NCBI RefSeq assembly: GCF_008086615.1
Contig: NZ_RXYB01000003.1
Span: forward strand, 1-64,000
Reading direction: 5' to 3'
Length of the DNA stretch: 64,000 bases
From: Acetobacterium tundrae
GTDB taxonomy: Bacteria > Bacillota > Clostridia > Eubacteriales > Eubacteriaceae
Every line of letters starts with the position of its first letter. Positions within the stretch are counted from its first letter, which is position 1. The notes under the pieces were generated by a model. It was not told where the DNA came from, did no database searches, and worked only from the letters and a program-made list of their open reading frames with translations. The position numbers and the translations under genes were made by a program. Positions 25,672 through 35,689 of this stretch are shown here, one piece after another.

Positions 25672-27231
25672 TTACGATAAGAGTTTTGCCAGGTCCGCTT
25701 CTGGGGTTGAAATTGGTCCAATGTTATAGTTTTCAACCAGCACATTTAACACCTTCGGGGAAATGAATGCCGGCAGTGATGGTCCCAATAAGATATTTTT
25801 AATGCCTAAAGATAAAAGGGTCAGCAAAATACAAACCGCTTTTTGCTCATACCAGGAAAGGACCATACTCAGCGGCAATTCATTGATATCACATTTGAAT
25901 GCACCGGCCAAAGCAATGGCTACCTGAATAGCCGAATAGGCATCGTTACACTGACCCATATCCATTATTCTCGGAAGACCGCCAATGGTTCCAAGATCTA
26001 AATCGTTAAATCGGTATTTACCGCAGGCAAGGGTCAGAATGATTGAATCTTTTGGTGTTTGTTGAACAAATTCGGTGTAATAATTTCGTCCGGTTTTTGC
26101 ACCGTCGCAGCCACCAACCAGGAAGAAATGTTTAATATCTCCGGCTTTAACCGCATCAATAACTTTATCTGCCACGCCAAGAACTGTTCCGTGACCAAAT
26201 CCGGTCATTACTTTTTTACCGCCGTTGATTCCGGTCATTTCCTTGTCTTGAGCGTAGCCGCCTAATGCCAAGGCCTTTTCAATAACCGGTGTAAAATCTT
26301 TATCTTTTCCGATATGGACCATCGATGGATACTGAACGACATCGGTTGTGAAAACACGGTCAGCATAGCTGTCTTTCACCGGCATAATACAGTTAGTGGT
26401 ATAAAGAATCGGTGCTGGCACATCGGCAAATTCTTTTTGTTGATTTTGCCATGCTGTCCCAAAGTTTCCCTTTAACTGCGAATATTTTTTTAGTTCCGGA
26501 TAGGCGTGGGCTGGCAGCATTTCACCATGTGTGTAAATATTGATTCCCTGATCTTTTGTCTGTTCTAATAAAAGTTTTAAATCATGCAAATCATGACCGG
26601 TAATTATAATAAACGGTCCTTTTTCAATGGTTAACGTCACTTCAGTTGGTACGGGTGTGCCATAGGTCTCCGTATTGGCTTTATCTAAAAGCGCCATACA
26701 GGCCAAGTTCACCGTTCCCGTTTCTAAAACAAGCGTCAATAGTTCGCCCATTTCCACCGTATCTGTCCCTATTGCCGCCAGTGCTTTATAAAAGAATGCA
26801 TCAACAACAGGATCTTTATAGCCTAATATTTCGGCATGATGGGCATAAGAAGCCACGCCCTTAATGCCTAAAAGAATCAGTGTTTTTAATGAGCGGATAT
26901 CCTCATTATCGTCCCATAATTTAGCCATATCGTAGTTTTCTGCGGTCGGATCTAACGCAACTTTCATTTTTTCGACACAGGCCACCATGAATTTTATGCT
27001 TTCATCATCAAAATTCACGTTGGTAACGGTTGTGAATAACGCTTTCTTGATACAGGAATCCGTTGCTTCCGTTGCTTTTGTTTTTTGAACGGCCCGGGCT
27101 AAACCAATACACGCCCCAACCAACTTGTCCTGCCAAACCGCAGTGGATGCCGTCTTACCGCATACCCCTTTAACTTCGCAACCTGTTCCTTTTGCCGTTT
27201 GTTCACATTGAAAACAAAACATATCTTTCAT
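25672..27231 (-). CDS. hcp: Hybrid cluster protein
   Basis: Iron-sulfur enzyme also called hydroxylamine reductase; it removes nitric oxide or hydroxylamine in anaerobes. It has 519 residues. The N-terminal Cys motif CFQCEQTAKGTGCEVKGVC (CX2CX8CX5C, the [4Fe-4S] form) is intact. The hybrid-cluster ligand regions GGCDGAKTGRNYY, LACGKYRFND and MGQCNDAYSA are present. It sits 120 bases downstream of the ferredoxin gene and opposite a Crp/Fnr regulator, as in HcpR regulons. Confidence 0.96.
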   Translation of the reverse strand: MKDMFCFQCEQTAKGTGCEVKGVCGKTASTAVWQDKLVGACIGLARAVQKTKATEATDSCIKKALFTTVTNVNFDDESIKFMVACVEKMKVALDPTAENYDMAKLWDDNEDIRSLKTLILLGIKGVASYAHHAEILGYKDPVVDAFFYKALAAIGTDTVEMGELLTLVLETGTVNLACMALLDKANTETYGTPVPTEVTLTIEKGPFIIITGHDLHDLKLLLEQTKDQGINIYTHGEMLPAHAYPELKKYSQLKGNFGTAWQNQQKEFADVPAPILYTTNCIMPVKDSYADRVFTTDVVQYPSMVHIGKDKDFTPVIEKALALGGYAQDKEMTGINGGKKVMTGFGHGTVLGVADKVIDAVKAGDIKHFFLVGGCDGAKTGRNYYTEFVQQTPKDSIILTLACGKYRFNDLDLGTIGGLPRIMDMGQCNDAYSAIQVAIALAGAFKCDINELPLSMVLSWYEQKAVCILLTLLSLGIKNILLGPSLPAFISPKVLNVLVENYNIGPISTPEADLAKLLS

Positions 27232-27351
27232 TCTTTTACCTCTTCCTTTATTATTTAGCCTTTTTACGGCTTCAACCCGTTTTATAACGGAGAATGATCG
27301 GTTATTAATATCAGCTTACCCCTATTGTTGGCAAACAAACTCTAAAATATT

Positions 27352-28167
27352 TTATGCATTTTCTAAAACACTACCATCTGTGGTAACCATCAATACCTGC
27401 CAGGGAATCATTTTTCCCGAATTCTGCAACGCACTCGTAACGGCTGCGACAATGCCACCGCAGCACGGCACTTCCATCCGTACGACAGTGATACTTTTGA
27501 TATCATTGAGTTTGAATATTTCGGTCAGCTTTTCAGCATAATCAACTGCATCGAGTTTAGGGCAGCCGATTAAGGTAATCTTATTTTTAATAAAACGATT
27601 ATGAAAATCACCGTATGCATAAGCCGTACAATCTGCGGCAATTAATAAATGGGCCCCCTTAAAGTAGGGTGCATTGACCGGAGCCAGCTTTATTTGCACT
27701 GGCCATTGACTTAATTGGGATACTGGTTTGGTTCCGGCGGAATCATTACTGCTTTCACATTCACAGGAGCTGGTTTCCCGACTGATCGCTTTTGATGATG
27801 ATCCCGGGCAGCCGCAGGCTAACGATTCAAGACCATCATCTTTCTTCAGGTCTTCTCTGACAATTGTTTTTGCCTGAGTTCCCGGGCAGCCACCCGTTTT
27901 TTTCGCACTGCTTTCAGTGATCTGATTCTTTTTTTTCATGTTTTCAAGAACCGCTGCTTCATCATAAGCCGCCGCTTCCCGTTCTACAAAGGTAATGGCC
28001 CCGGTTGGACAGGTTGGCAGACAATCTCCCAAACCATCACAGTAGTCATCTCTTAATAGCGTGGCCACACCATTTACGATTCCAATGGCATTTTCGTGAC
28101 AGGCTTCGGCACATAAACCACAGCCGTTACATTTATTTTCATCGATTGAAATTACTTTACGTATCAT
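27352..28167 (-). CDS. Ferredoxin-domain protein, partner of Hcp
   Basis: A 271-residue protein. Residues 1-62 hold two Cys motifs: CNGCGLCAEAC and CDGLGDCLPTC. Residues 75-155 are a Cys/Ser-rich linker with two CPG repeats (GGCPGTQAK and CGCPGSSSK). The C-terminal domain contains ADCTAYAYGDFH, GCPKLD and VPCCGG. This family often accompanies hcp and may pass electrons to it. It diverges from the regulator gene with 97 bases between them. Confidence 0.85.
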   Translation of the reverse strand: MIRKVISIDENKCNGCGLCAEACHENAIGIVNGVATLLRDDYCDGLGDCLPTCPTGAITFVEREAAAYDEAAVLENMKKKNQITESSAKKTGGCPGTQAKTIVREDLKKDDGLESLACGCPGSSSKAISRETSSCECESSNDSAGTKPVSQLSQWPVQIKLAPVNAPYFKGAHLLIAADCTAYAYGDFHNRFIKNKITLIGCPKLDAVDYAEKLTEIFKLNDIKSITVVRMEVPCCGGIVAAVTSALQNSGKMIPWQVLMVTTDGSVLENA

Positions 28168-28237
28168 TTTTTTCCTCCTATCGATATCATGTATTGATTT
28201 CTTGGCCTAATCATAGTACAATTTACCCAAAAGTGCC

Positions 28238-28251
28238 GTTGCATATGCAAC
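28238..28251. promoter_or_regulatory. 14-bp perfect palindrome, likely regulator operator
   Basis: GTTGCATATGCAAC lies 13 bases before the Crp/Fnr-type gene and 70 bases from the divergent ferredoxin-hcp genes. Its size and symmetry fit an operator of the adjacent regulator. It is close to the ribosome binding site, so repression by the gene's own product is plausible. Confidence 0.6.
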
Positions 28252-28264
28252 ACAAAGGAAAATT

Positions 28265-28921
28265 ATGAATAATAATATTGATATTTTAAGAAAAGTTAAG
28301 TTATTTGAATCGATAAATGAGGATCTTGAAGCCATGCTCCAATGTTTGGGCGGCGAAGAAAAGCAGTATGAACGGGGAGAAATTATTTTGATGACCGGAC
28401 AGCCAGTTACCTCGGTCGGGGTTGTCTTATCCGGTGAAGTACAAATTATTCAGGAAGATTATTACGGCAATCGTTCGATTCTCACTGAATTAAAACCCGG
28501 ACATATTTTTGGAGAAGCCTTTGCCAGTGCAGGAATTACTGAAAGTCCGGTCACCATTCTGGCCAAATCCAGCTGTACGGTTTTGTTCCTGGGTATTGAA
28601 CGAATCATTACCACCTGTCCGACCAGTTGCATTTTTCACAATCAACTGATTGAAAACTTACTAAGAATATTGGCCCGAAAAAATATCCTTCTCAACAGCA
28701 AAAACCAATTACTCTCACAGCGAACCATTCGTGACAAGGTGCTCTCTTATCTTACCCTGCATGCCGAAAAAGAAGGGCATCCCGAATTCGAGATCCCCTT
28801 TAGCCGCAATGAACTAGCCGATTTTTTATGTGTGGATCGAAGTGCCTTATCACGAGTTCTCTCCCAACTCCAGAAAGAAGGAGTCATCGAATACCAAAAT
28901 AAGCATTTCAAGCTGCTGTAG
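28265..28921 (+). CDS. Crp/Fnr-family transcription regulator, HcpR-like
   Basis: A 218-residue protein with an N-terminal cyclic-nucleotide-binding-like beta-barrel (residues 10-125) and a C-terminal winged helix with the recognition helix in ELADFLCVDRSALSRVLSQL. It lacks the N-terminal Cys cluster of FNR. Its divergent position to hcp is typical of HcpR, which senses nitric oxide through haem in studied cases; that is inferred here, not shown. Confidence 0.88.
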   Translation: MNNNIDILRKVKLFESINEDLEAMLQCLGGEEKQYERGEIILMTGQPVTSVGVVLSGEVQIIQEDYYGNRSILTELKPGHIFGEAFASAGITESPVTILAKSSCTVLFLGIERIITTCPTSCIFHNQLIENLLRILARKNILLNSKNQLLSQRTIRDKVLSYLTLHAEKEGHPEFEIPFSRNELADFLCVDRSALSRVLSQLQKEGVIEYQNKHFKLL

Positions 28922-28924
28922 TTT

Positions 28925-30256
28925 TCACCCCAAGTCAGACAGGACGTCTTTTTTGATGTTTTTTTCGATATCCTGATACAGCGTTCGGGATACCACAATC
29001 GAATCTCCCCGTTCATACAACCGGTCCAGATAATCCAGATAAGCCCCCGGTGTTATGATTCCGTTGATTTTCATAAGATCAATCCCAGTTTTACCAACAA
29101 TTGTGTCGACGAGTTTGACACAGTTCGTCCCCATGGCATAATAGGTTTTAAATGGATCGCCAAATTTAAATTTATAAAATCGCGCTCCGGCGTCATTGTA
29201 TAGCTGACTGGACACATCATCGTAATCTTCCGGCTTTCCGTCTATTTCACCTTTCTCAGCCTGTTCTGCCAAGGGTTCCCATGGAACCAGATCCAAAATG
29301 ATCTCATTAAGTTTATCCCGAGCACCCTTTTTTTGATCCGGCGGCAACGATAAACCATAGCCCATCAAAATTTTCTTCTCCACATCCAATGACTGTTTGA
29401 TGTGGGATGCCTTACCCATTTCCACCATCACCCCATCCGCGAAGAATCCACCCATTTTCCAGGTGGCGGTGTCATAATTTCCATAGCTGTAAACCACATC
29501 TCCCATGGAAACATCCACATGACCGATTCCCGGAAGCAGTCCGGCTTTCGTATGGATAAAAATTTCCATATCTATTTCCTGCTCTTTGTTTTTATCAGAT
29601 AGAAGCAGCAACGCCCCCGGTTCTTCCGCCACTAGTTTATTTACTTTATTTAATAATCGTATCGGCAAAAATGCGGCAATCACCACCGGGAGTGAAACGC
29701 GGATATGCTTTTTCATTTTTTGAGCGCCATCATTGTTTTTCATAAAACTTGCCAATGCGTCACTAAAAATATTAAGCGAAAATAGAATCAGATAGATGCC
29801 AAAAATAATTCCAAAAAGTCGACCCTGGGTCGCAAAAAAAGCCATCTCTATTCCCAAGCCAATGTATATAAGAGCGATTAACAATGTCCCCACCCAGGAT
29901 GCGCCATCTTTTTTTAATTTCAGGCTGCTTAACAACACAAAAAAGCCCATGATGATTCCCAGTGCCCCCACAGCAAAAGCAAATGTTCCTTTAATGAATT
30001 GAGGGAACACATAAATGGCAACTCCGCCAAATAAACAGAGCAAGCCAATTCCTAATTCTTTAAACTTACTTTCACCCTTTTTTAGAAATATCGACAATAG
30101 ATACATGATCCCGACAACAAATATTGAGCCGGATACAATCGCTACAATAATCTCCCAGGCCAGTTTCACATCAAACAATAAAATAATTCCGCTGATCAGC
30201 ACTGCAATCGCCACTAATATCCAGACAACTGGCGCCGTGTTTTTAAATGCAACCAT
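28925..30256 (-). CDS. Membrane protein with permuted-papain-like C-terminal domain
   Basis: A 443-residue protein. Residues 8-200 form about six to seven membrane segments resembling HdeD/DUF308 proteins. The soluble part begins near residue 230 with HTKAGLLPGIGHVDV and contains GTNCVKLVD near 375. The order His first, Cys later fits the circularly permuted NlpC/P60 (YiiX/YaeF) peptidase or amidase fold, but the catalytic set is inferred. It converges with the regulator gene with only three bases between stop codons and no terminator seen. Substrate unknown. Confidence 0.55.
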   Translation of the reverse strand: MVAFKNTAPVVWILVAIAVLISGIILLFDVKLAWEIIVAIVSGSIFVVGIMYLLSIFLKKGESKFKELGIGLLCLFGGVAIYVFPQFIKGTFAFAVGALGIIMGFFVLLSSLKLKKDGASWVGTLLIALIYIGLGIEMAFFATQGRLFGIIFGIYLILFSLNIFSDALASFMKNNDGAQKMKKHIRVSLPVVIAAFLPIRLLNKVNKLVAEEPGALLLLSDKNKEQEIDMEIFIHTKAGLLPGIGHVDVSMGDVVYSYGNYDTATWKMGGFFADGVMVEMGKASHIKQSLDVEKKILMGYGLSLPPDQKKGARDKLNEIILDLVPWEPLAEQAEKGEIDGKPEDYDDVSSQLYNDAGARFYKFKFGDPFKTYYAMGTNCVKLVDTIVGKTGIDLMKINGIITPGAYLDYLDRLYERGDSIVVSRTLYQDIEKNIKKDVLSDLG

Positions 30257-30354
30257 AGCAATTCCCCCTTTACACTTTCATCCATTCTATCAGAATTCTT
30301 TTGCATCCACAATCTTATTGTTTGGAGTGAATTACCTGACGAATCACATATAAT

Positions 30355-30388
30355 AAAAAAAAAGACAATTGTTTTGCCAATTGTCTTT
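30355..30388 (-). terminator. Terminator of the ferritin-like gene
   Basis: An 11-bp stem AAAGACAATTG / CAATTGTCTTT is followed on the minus strand by a T run, 44 bases after the stop codon at 30432. Confidence 0.85.
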
Positions 30389-30431
30389 AACCGATAGACT
30401 AAGTGCAAAAGTAAGCACTGAAGTTTTCTTA

Positions 30432-30917
30432 TTAATATTCTTCTCTGGTTCCAAATTCAGCAGACTCAACCCACTCTTCCGGGCGTTCCACCAATAATAT
30501 CAGGCCTTCAAATATTTTATAATGATTTTTTTCCTGTTTAACCAGATATCCAAATAACTCCTTTAGTTTATCATCCGATGCTTCAGATAAAAATTTTTCA
30601 TAGAGTTCAATACTTTGTCTTTCTTTTTCTAAGGCTAATCGGTACACCTCAACCTGATTGGGAATATCCTTGAAATCATTTTGAAAATTCTTGCTGCCTT
30701 TAAACACATTATTTGTTTCCAAAAGGGTATCATTATCAATTAATGAATACTCTAATTCCTTAAACTCGTTTTCCAAAATTTGAGCATGCCTCCCTTCATC
30801 TTTTGCCAATAAAAGAAATACGGTATTCAAACGGTTGTTTTTATTTATTTCAGCTTGTTTCTTGTAGTACTCTTCACCATCATGTTCCATCTTTATTGCA
30901 AATTCTAAACTATTCAT
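30432..30917 (-). CDS. Rubrerythrin/ferritin-like diiron protein
   Basis: A 161-residue four-helix protein. Metal-ligand patterns are present in both helix pairs: EHDGEEYY near residue 11, KDEGRHAQILE near 39, then EKERQSIELYEKF near 93 and KQEKNHYKIFE near 127. It lacks the rubredoxin domain of full rubrerythrin. Likely role: peroxide or oxygen defence, or iron handling, in the cytoplasm. Confidence 0.85.
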   Translation of the reverse strand: MNSLEFAIKMEHDGEEYYKKQAEINKNNRLNTVFLLLAKDEGRHAQILENEFKELEYSLIDNDTLLETNNVFKGSKNFQNDFKDIPNQVEVYRLALEKERQSIELYEKFLSEASDDKLKELFGYLVKQEKNHYKIFEGLILLVERPEEWVESAEFGTREEY

Positions 30918-31024
30918 AACTTTATCTCCTTTTTTAATTTTTTAAATTCGTATATTTTTTCACTTGATTCACTCCCAAGTTACTTTACCATTATACCCTA
31001 AGAAATTAAATTTAATCACCAGTA

Positions 31025-33094
31025 TCATTTATCCATAATTCTTATAAAATCTTCAAGTTCTGTTACCGGCAGCTCACATTTGTAATTTTTACAAACATAA
31101 ACCGTTGGTTTGTTATCAATCATTTTTTGATTGACCACAAAATCATTAACCCGCTCCAGATCCTGACCTTTTTTATTGGAAACCACCACTGAAAAAGGTA
31201 AATACTGTTTGTTGAGATAATCATTCATTTTCATTATAACCGGATCCTCACTGTTTCCGACAAATAAAACTTCTGTTGTGGGTTGATCTTCATACAGTTT
31301 TGCACTCAACATCATGGTACACGCCATCGGCGCCTGATTGAGATTATTTGCAAAATAAGCAAACATTCCATTGGCAATATCCGTAAATTCCTGTTTGCCG
31401 GTTATTTTACCCAGTCTCAAAAGACAGTAAGCCGCGATAGAATTCCCCGAGGGTTGAGCATTGTCATATATCTCCTTCGGGTTAGCGATTAATTGCTCGG
31501 CATCTTTACCATATAAATGAAACCCTGAAGTTCCGCATTCATCATCTCCGAAAAGGCTGATCATTTCAAGAGATCGTTTAATAGCCTTTTCTAAATAGTC
31601 GGTATTAAAGGTTGCCTGGTACAATTCCAGATAGCCCCAAATAATATTGGCATAATCGTCTAAATAACCTAAATGTTTAGCCTCGCCCTGCCGATATCGG
31701 GCATAAAGGCGGTCATCTGACCGGGTTAAATTCTTTTCAATAAAATTCATCGTTTGTTCCGCCAGTTTAACATAAACAGAATGTTGATATACTCTTCCCG
31801 CTATGGCTAATGCTGCTATCATCAAACCATTCCAGGCGGTTAATATTTTATCATCTTTATGGGGATGAATTCGTTTTTCTCTTTGTTCAAAAAGATCTGC
31901 TCTCATCTCATTTAGAGCTTTTTGAAGTTCTGGATATTTTTCGATTTCTTCAATTGAAGTTGAAATTAAATTGGGAATGTTTTTTCCGTCAAAATTACCT
32001 TCCTTTGACATAGGATAATACCGAAAAAACACTTCTGCGCGATTTTTCCCAAGTATTTTCTCGACCTTATTCATGTACCAAACATAAAATTTGCCTTCTT
32101 CGCCTTCAGAATCCGCATCTTCTGCACAATAAAAACCGCCGACTTGGGATCGCAAATCCCTGATCACATAACTTAATGTTTTTTCTGCAATTTTTCGATA
32201 AAGCTCATTCCCCGTTGCCTGATAACCTTCGGTATAAGCCATGATCAATAAGGCATTGTCATAAAGCATTTTTTCAAAGTGCGGGACAAGCCAGGTTTCA
32301 TCGGTTGCGTATCTTGAAAAGCCAAACCCAATATGATCAAAAATGCCACCTTTATACATTTGCTTAAGGGTTTTTTCAACCATTTCAAGTGCCTGTGGTT
32401 CTTTAAATGCCTGATAGTATCGTAATAAATAAAACAAATGATGGGGTGTCGGAAACTTAGGAGCTTTCCCAAATCCACCATATTGCGAATCAAAATTTTC
32501 TTCGAAAAAGGTATAAGCATTCTTGAAAATGTTTTCGTTAAGTAATTCTTCATTCTTGCTGACTTCTAAGTCATTTAAAAGCTTGGTCATTTTATCAGCC
32601 GATTTTTTTAGATCTTCGGGGTTTTTCTCCCATTGGCTTTCAATCCCCATTAAAACATCGATGATCCCAGGATGTTGGTGTATTGATATTTTCGGCAAAT
32701 AGGTTACGGTATAAAAAGGCTTCTTATCTGCTGTTAAAAAAACGTTTAGCGGCCAGCCGCCCTGTCCGGTACTTACCTGGGAAAAAGTCATATAAATTTG
32801 ATCAATATCCGGTCTTTCTTCCCGATCCACCTTTATACTGATAAAATATTTATTTAATACTGTTGCCACTTCTTCATCTTCAAAAGATTCTTTCTCCATC
32901 ACGTGGCACCAATGACAGGTGCTGTAACCGATAGAAAGAAAAATTGGTTTATTCTGTAATTCTGCTTCTTTGAACGCTTCTTCGCTCCAGGTGTACCATT
33001 CAACGGGGTTATAGGCATGCTGTAATAAATAAGGACTCTTTTCATTGATTAAACGGTTTGCTTTTGGCATTAGCCGTATTTCATTCTGTGACAT
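31025..33094 (-). CDS. YyaL/DUF255 thioredoxin-domain protein
   Basis: A 689-residue cytoplasmic protein from the ATG at 33092-33094, supported by AAAGGAG ten bases upstream; upstream in-frame starts would be TTG only. The N-terminal thioredoxin-like domain contains [16 protein letters not shown] (CxxC) near residue 56, and a six-hairpin glycosidase-like domain (AGE fold) follows to about residue 570. The biochemical role of this widespread family is not settled. It follows the ABC permease gene by 46 bases and may be co-transcribed. Confidence 0.88.
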   Translation of the reverse strand: MSQNEIRLMPKANRLINEKSPYLLQHAYNPVEWYTWSEEAFKEAELQNKPIFLSIGYSTCHWCHVMEKESFEDEEVATVLNKYFISIKVDREERPDIDQIYMTFSQVSTGQGGWPLNVFLTADKKPFYTVTYLPKISIHQHPGIIDVLMGIESQWEKNPEDLKKSADKMTKLLNDLEVSKNEELLNENIFKNAYTFFEENFDSQYGGFGKAPKFPTPHHLFYLLRYYQAFKEPQALEMVEKTLKQMYKGGIFDHIGFGFSRYATDETWLVPHFEKMLYDNALLIMAYTEGYQATGNELYRKIAEKTLSYVIRDLRSQVGGFYCAEDADSEGEEGKFYVWYMNKVEKILGKNRAEVFFRYYPMSKEGNFDGKNIPNLISTSIEEIEKYPELQKALNEMRADLFEQREKRIHPHKDDKILTAWNGLMIAALAIAGRVYQHSVYVKLAEQTMNFIEKNLTRSDDRLYARYRQGEAKHLGYLDDYANIIWGYLELYQATFNTDYLEKAIKRSLEMISLFGDDECGTSGFHLYGKDAEQLIANPKEIYDNAQPSGNSIAAYCLLRLGKITGKQEFTDIANGMFAYFANNLNQAPMACTMMLSAKLYEDQPTTEVLFVGNSEDPVIMKMNDYLNKQYLPFSVVVSNKKGQDLERVNDFVVNQKMIDNKPTVYVCKNYKCELPVTELEDFIRIMDK

Positions 33095-33140
33095 TGATTC
33101 ACACTCCTTTGCGGCTGCCTTTTTTACCAACAACCATTAC

Positions 33141-34823
33141 TTATTCAAAATTTAGTAATTTCACTGCTAAACGTTTGTCAATTATCTTATAAAAAACAAC
33201 AGTCATAATACCACTAATTACTGAAAACAATCCATAACCCAACCAGGGATTGATAAAATACCCTAAAAGACCGGAAACCGCAAGGAGCAACCCAATATAA
33301 GCCATTCCCACAAAAAGCGTAGTTACTACATTCATATTATTTTTCACGGCCTTTTGCGGATTGTCCCAATCGAGCAGCGGATGATTCATATCCATAAATA
33401 ATCCAAACAAAAGAATTGGCAGCGAGCCTAAAATTCCTAAAATGACAGTTAAGACAAGACTTAACAGGGTCAGCGGGATATAGAAAGATACCCCAATAAG
33501 CGTAAAAACAATCCCTAAGCTTTCAATGATAACTGCTACACTGGTCCGCCCAATAATCTGATCTTTTGATGAAATAGGGATCATCCGGGTTAACCATGAA
33601 GCCTTTCCTTCCCGTGAAAAAGTGGTGGCTGTGGTCGCTGTGGTCGCTCCGAAAAAAATGAAAAAGGCAATCAATATGAAGTTCACAAGTATTGGCATTT
33701 CAGTATAAAAATTTCGGATGCTGTTAAAATCTTCTGGCGTCAACTTAATAAAGGAAAGACTGATCAACAAACATGCCGGTACAATAATAACAACACTGAC
33801 ATTATTGAAAAAATAAATCGGCGTTCGTAACAGCAATCGCAAATCCATGGAAAAGATGGCCATCACGCCATGGCTTTTTTTACCCAGAGCCTTTTGTGTT
33901 TCAATCTGACTCAATCTTTTCCCTTTTTTTATGATTTTTCCACGCACAATGCTTTTTATATAAAACCGTTTTCCAACTAAAACCATCAATGCAAAGGCTA
34001 TGATATTAATGGCAACGCTACTCGCTGCCCAGGCCAAAGACATCAAAGTAATCTTATTAAGTGTCCATGCCAATAAAAGACTCGTGGGCACAAAATAGCC
34101 AATGGTGTTCAAAAGACTTTCATTGTTCTTTAGCAAATTGTTCATTAAATTTTGGAAATCCACATTATTTGCATTCCCCATGTGATTTCCAAACCATACT
34201 TGCACACTCATAATCAGTGCGATACCTAGAAACGCAAAAATAATCCGAAGCATATCCTGACGGCCTTTAATAGAGGCGGACTGCATAATAAGCATAATCA
34301 GTGCCGTAAGCAATGCTAGCGGCAATACCGGCACGGTTAAAAACATCAATATTGAGAGGCACGCATAGACAAAACCCATCCCCTCCCCGACTCCATAAAT
34401 AATAAGAGCCGGTACAAATATCAGCGCCGTAAAAACATATTCGGATACCAAAATACTAAGGAACTTAGAAATGATAATATTACGAGAAAGTATCGGCAGG
34501 GGAATCAATTCTTCGATATTCTTCGAAAAATAAAACTCCGAGAGGATATACATAATTCCAAAAATAATGATCAATGCAATTGTCAAGATATATCCGACAC
34601 TTAAAAATACAGAGGTCTGGTTGATCATGCGTAATCCAGCATACAAAGCGATATAAAAAGAAACATACATGAAAAATGCCGGAATCAAAGCGATCGGAAC
34701 AATAATCATGGGAACTAATTGTTTGTAGAACGCTTTCTTATTATTGGTTCTATTGTATAAGAATTTCGAAAATCCCCATGATTCATTAATAAATAATTTT
34801 GTTAATGCCATTATTTCTTTCAT
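33141..34823 (-). CDS. ABC-2 type transporter permease
   Basis: A 560-residue protein with about 14 hydrophobic segments, so it may hold both halves of the transmembrane channel. It overlaps the ATPase stop codon by one base (TAATG), so translation is coupled. Probably an exporter of an unknown lipid, peptide or drug. Confidence 0.85.
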   Translation of the reverse strand: MKEIMALTKLFINESWGFSKFLYNRTNNKKAFYKQLVPMIIVPIALIPAFFMYVSFYIALYAGLRMINQTSVFLSVGYILTIALIIIFGIMYILSEFYFSKNIEELIPLPILSRNIIISKFLSILVSEYVFTALIFVPALIIYGVGEGMGFVYACLSILMFLTVPVLPLALLTALIMLIMQSASIKGRQDMLRIIFAFLGIALIMSVQVWFGNHMGNANNVDFQNLMNNLLKNNESLLNTIGYFVPTSLLLAWTLNKITLMSLAWAASSVAINIIAFALMVLVGKRFYIKSIVRGKIIKKGKRLSQIETQKALGKKSHGVMAIFSMDLRLLLRTPIYFFNNVSVVIIVPACLLISLSFIKLTPEDFNSIRNFYTEMPILVNFILIAFFIFFGATTATTATTFSREGKASWLTRMIPISSKDQIIGRTSVAVIIESLGIVFTLIGVSFYIPLTLLSLVLTVILGILGSLPILLFGLFMDMNHPLLDWDNPQKAVKNNMNVVTTLFVGMAYIGLLLAVSGLLGYFINPWLGYGLFSVISGIMTVVFYKIIDKRLAVKLLNFE

Positions 34824-35545
34824 TATTCCGTCAACTCCAGAAAAATATTTTCTAAAGATTCTTGGCTGCCTGCTTTTTCACGAATTTCTGCCATCGTTCC
34901 CACTTCAATGATTTTTCCTTTTTTGATAATCGCAATCCGATCACATATTTTTTCAGCCACATCCAATACATGGGTTGAAAAGAACACCGATCGTCCCCGA
35001 TCACAATGTTCCCGCATGATTTTTTTGAGTTCAAACGACGCTTTGGGATCCAAACCCACCATTGGCTCATCCAAAACAAACAGCTGCGGATCATGAATCA
35101 AAGCCCCAACCAGAGCAAGTTTCTGCTTCATGCCATGAGAATAAGAACCAATGGGATCATTAACCGCTTCCTTAATCTCAAAAACAGCCAAATATTTTTC
35201 AATCAATTGCTGCCGCTCTGCAACGGGCACCTCATAAACATCCGCCATAAACTTCAAATATTCGATTCCTTTTATTTTTTCAAATAGCTCCGGATTATCA
35301 GGGACATAACTGAACTGTTTTTTTGCCTCAAGGATATTTTTCTGATTATCAATGCCGTTTATTATTATTTTTCCGCTATTGGGGGCTAATAAACTGACAA
35401 TCATTTTAATCGTTGTTGTTTTTCCCGCCCCATTCGGTCCCACAAATCCAAATATTTCACCCGGATAAACCTGAAAGCTGATATTATCCACCGCTTTTTC
35501 ACTTTTATTTCCATATGTTTTTGATACCTGCTCAAGTTTTAGCAT
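34823..35545 (-). CDS. ABC transporter ATP-binding protein
   Basis: A 240-residue ATPase with Walker A GPNGAGKTT near residue 36, signature SHGMKQKLALVGAL near 138, Walker B LFVLDEPMVGLDPKA near 157 and the switch His in FFSTH near 193. It has AAGGAG before the ATG. It forms an exporter with the permease downstream. Confidence 0.93.
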   Translation of the reverse strand: MLKLEQVSKTYGNKSEKAVDNISFQVYPGEIFGFVGPNGAGKTTTIKMIVSLLAPNSGKIIINGIDNQKNILEAKKQFSYVPDNPELFEKIKGIEYLKFMADVYEVPVAERQQLIEKYLAVFEIKEAVNDPIGSYSHGMKQKLALVGALIHDPQLFVLDEPMVGLDPKASFELKKIMREHCDRGRSVFFSTHVLDVAEKICDRIAIIKKGKIIEVGTMAEIREKAGSQESLENIFLELTE

Positions 35546-35689
35546 TTTAAGCTCCTTTTTCGTATATGATTAAGATTATTTTAACATATCCATTTCAATA
35601 ATGACGGCAAATTTAATATTGTTTTTAGAAAACAAGAATACAATAACTTAATAGTATTATGAACCCTTATAAAGAAAGCAGGTAATATC

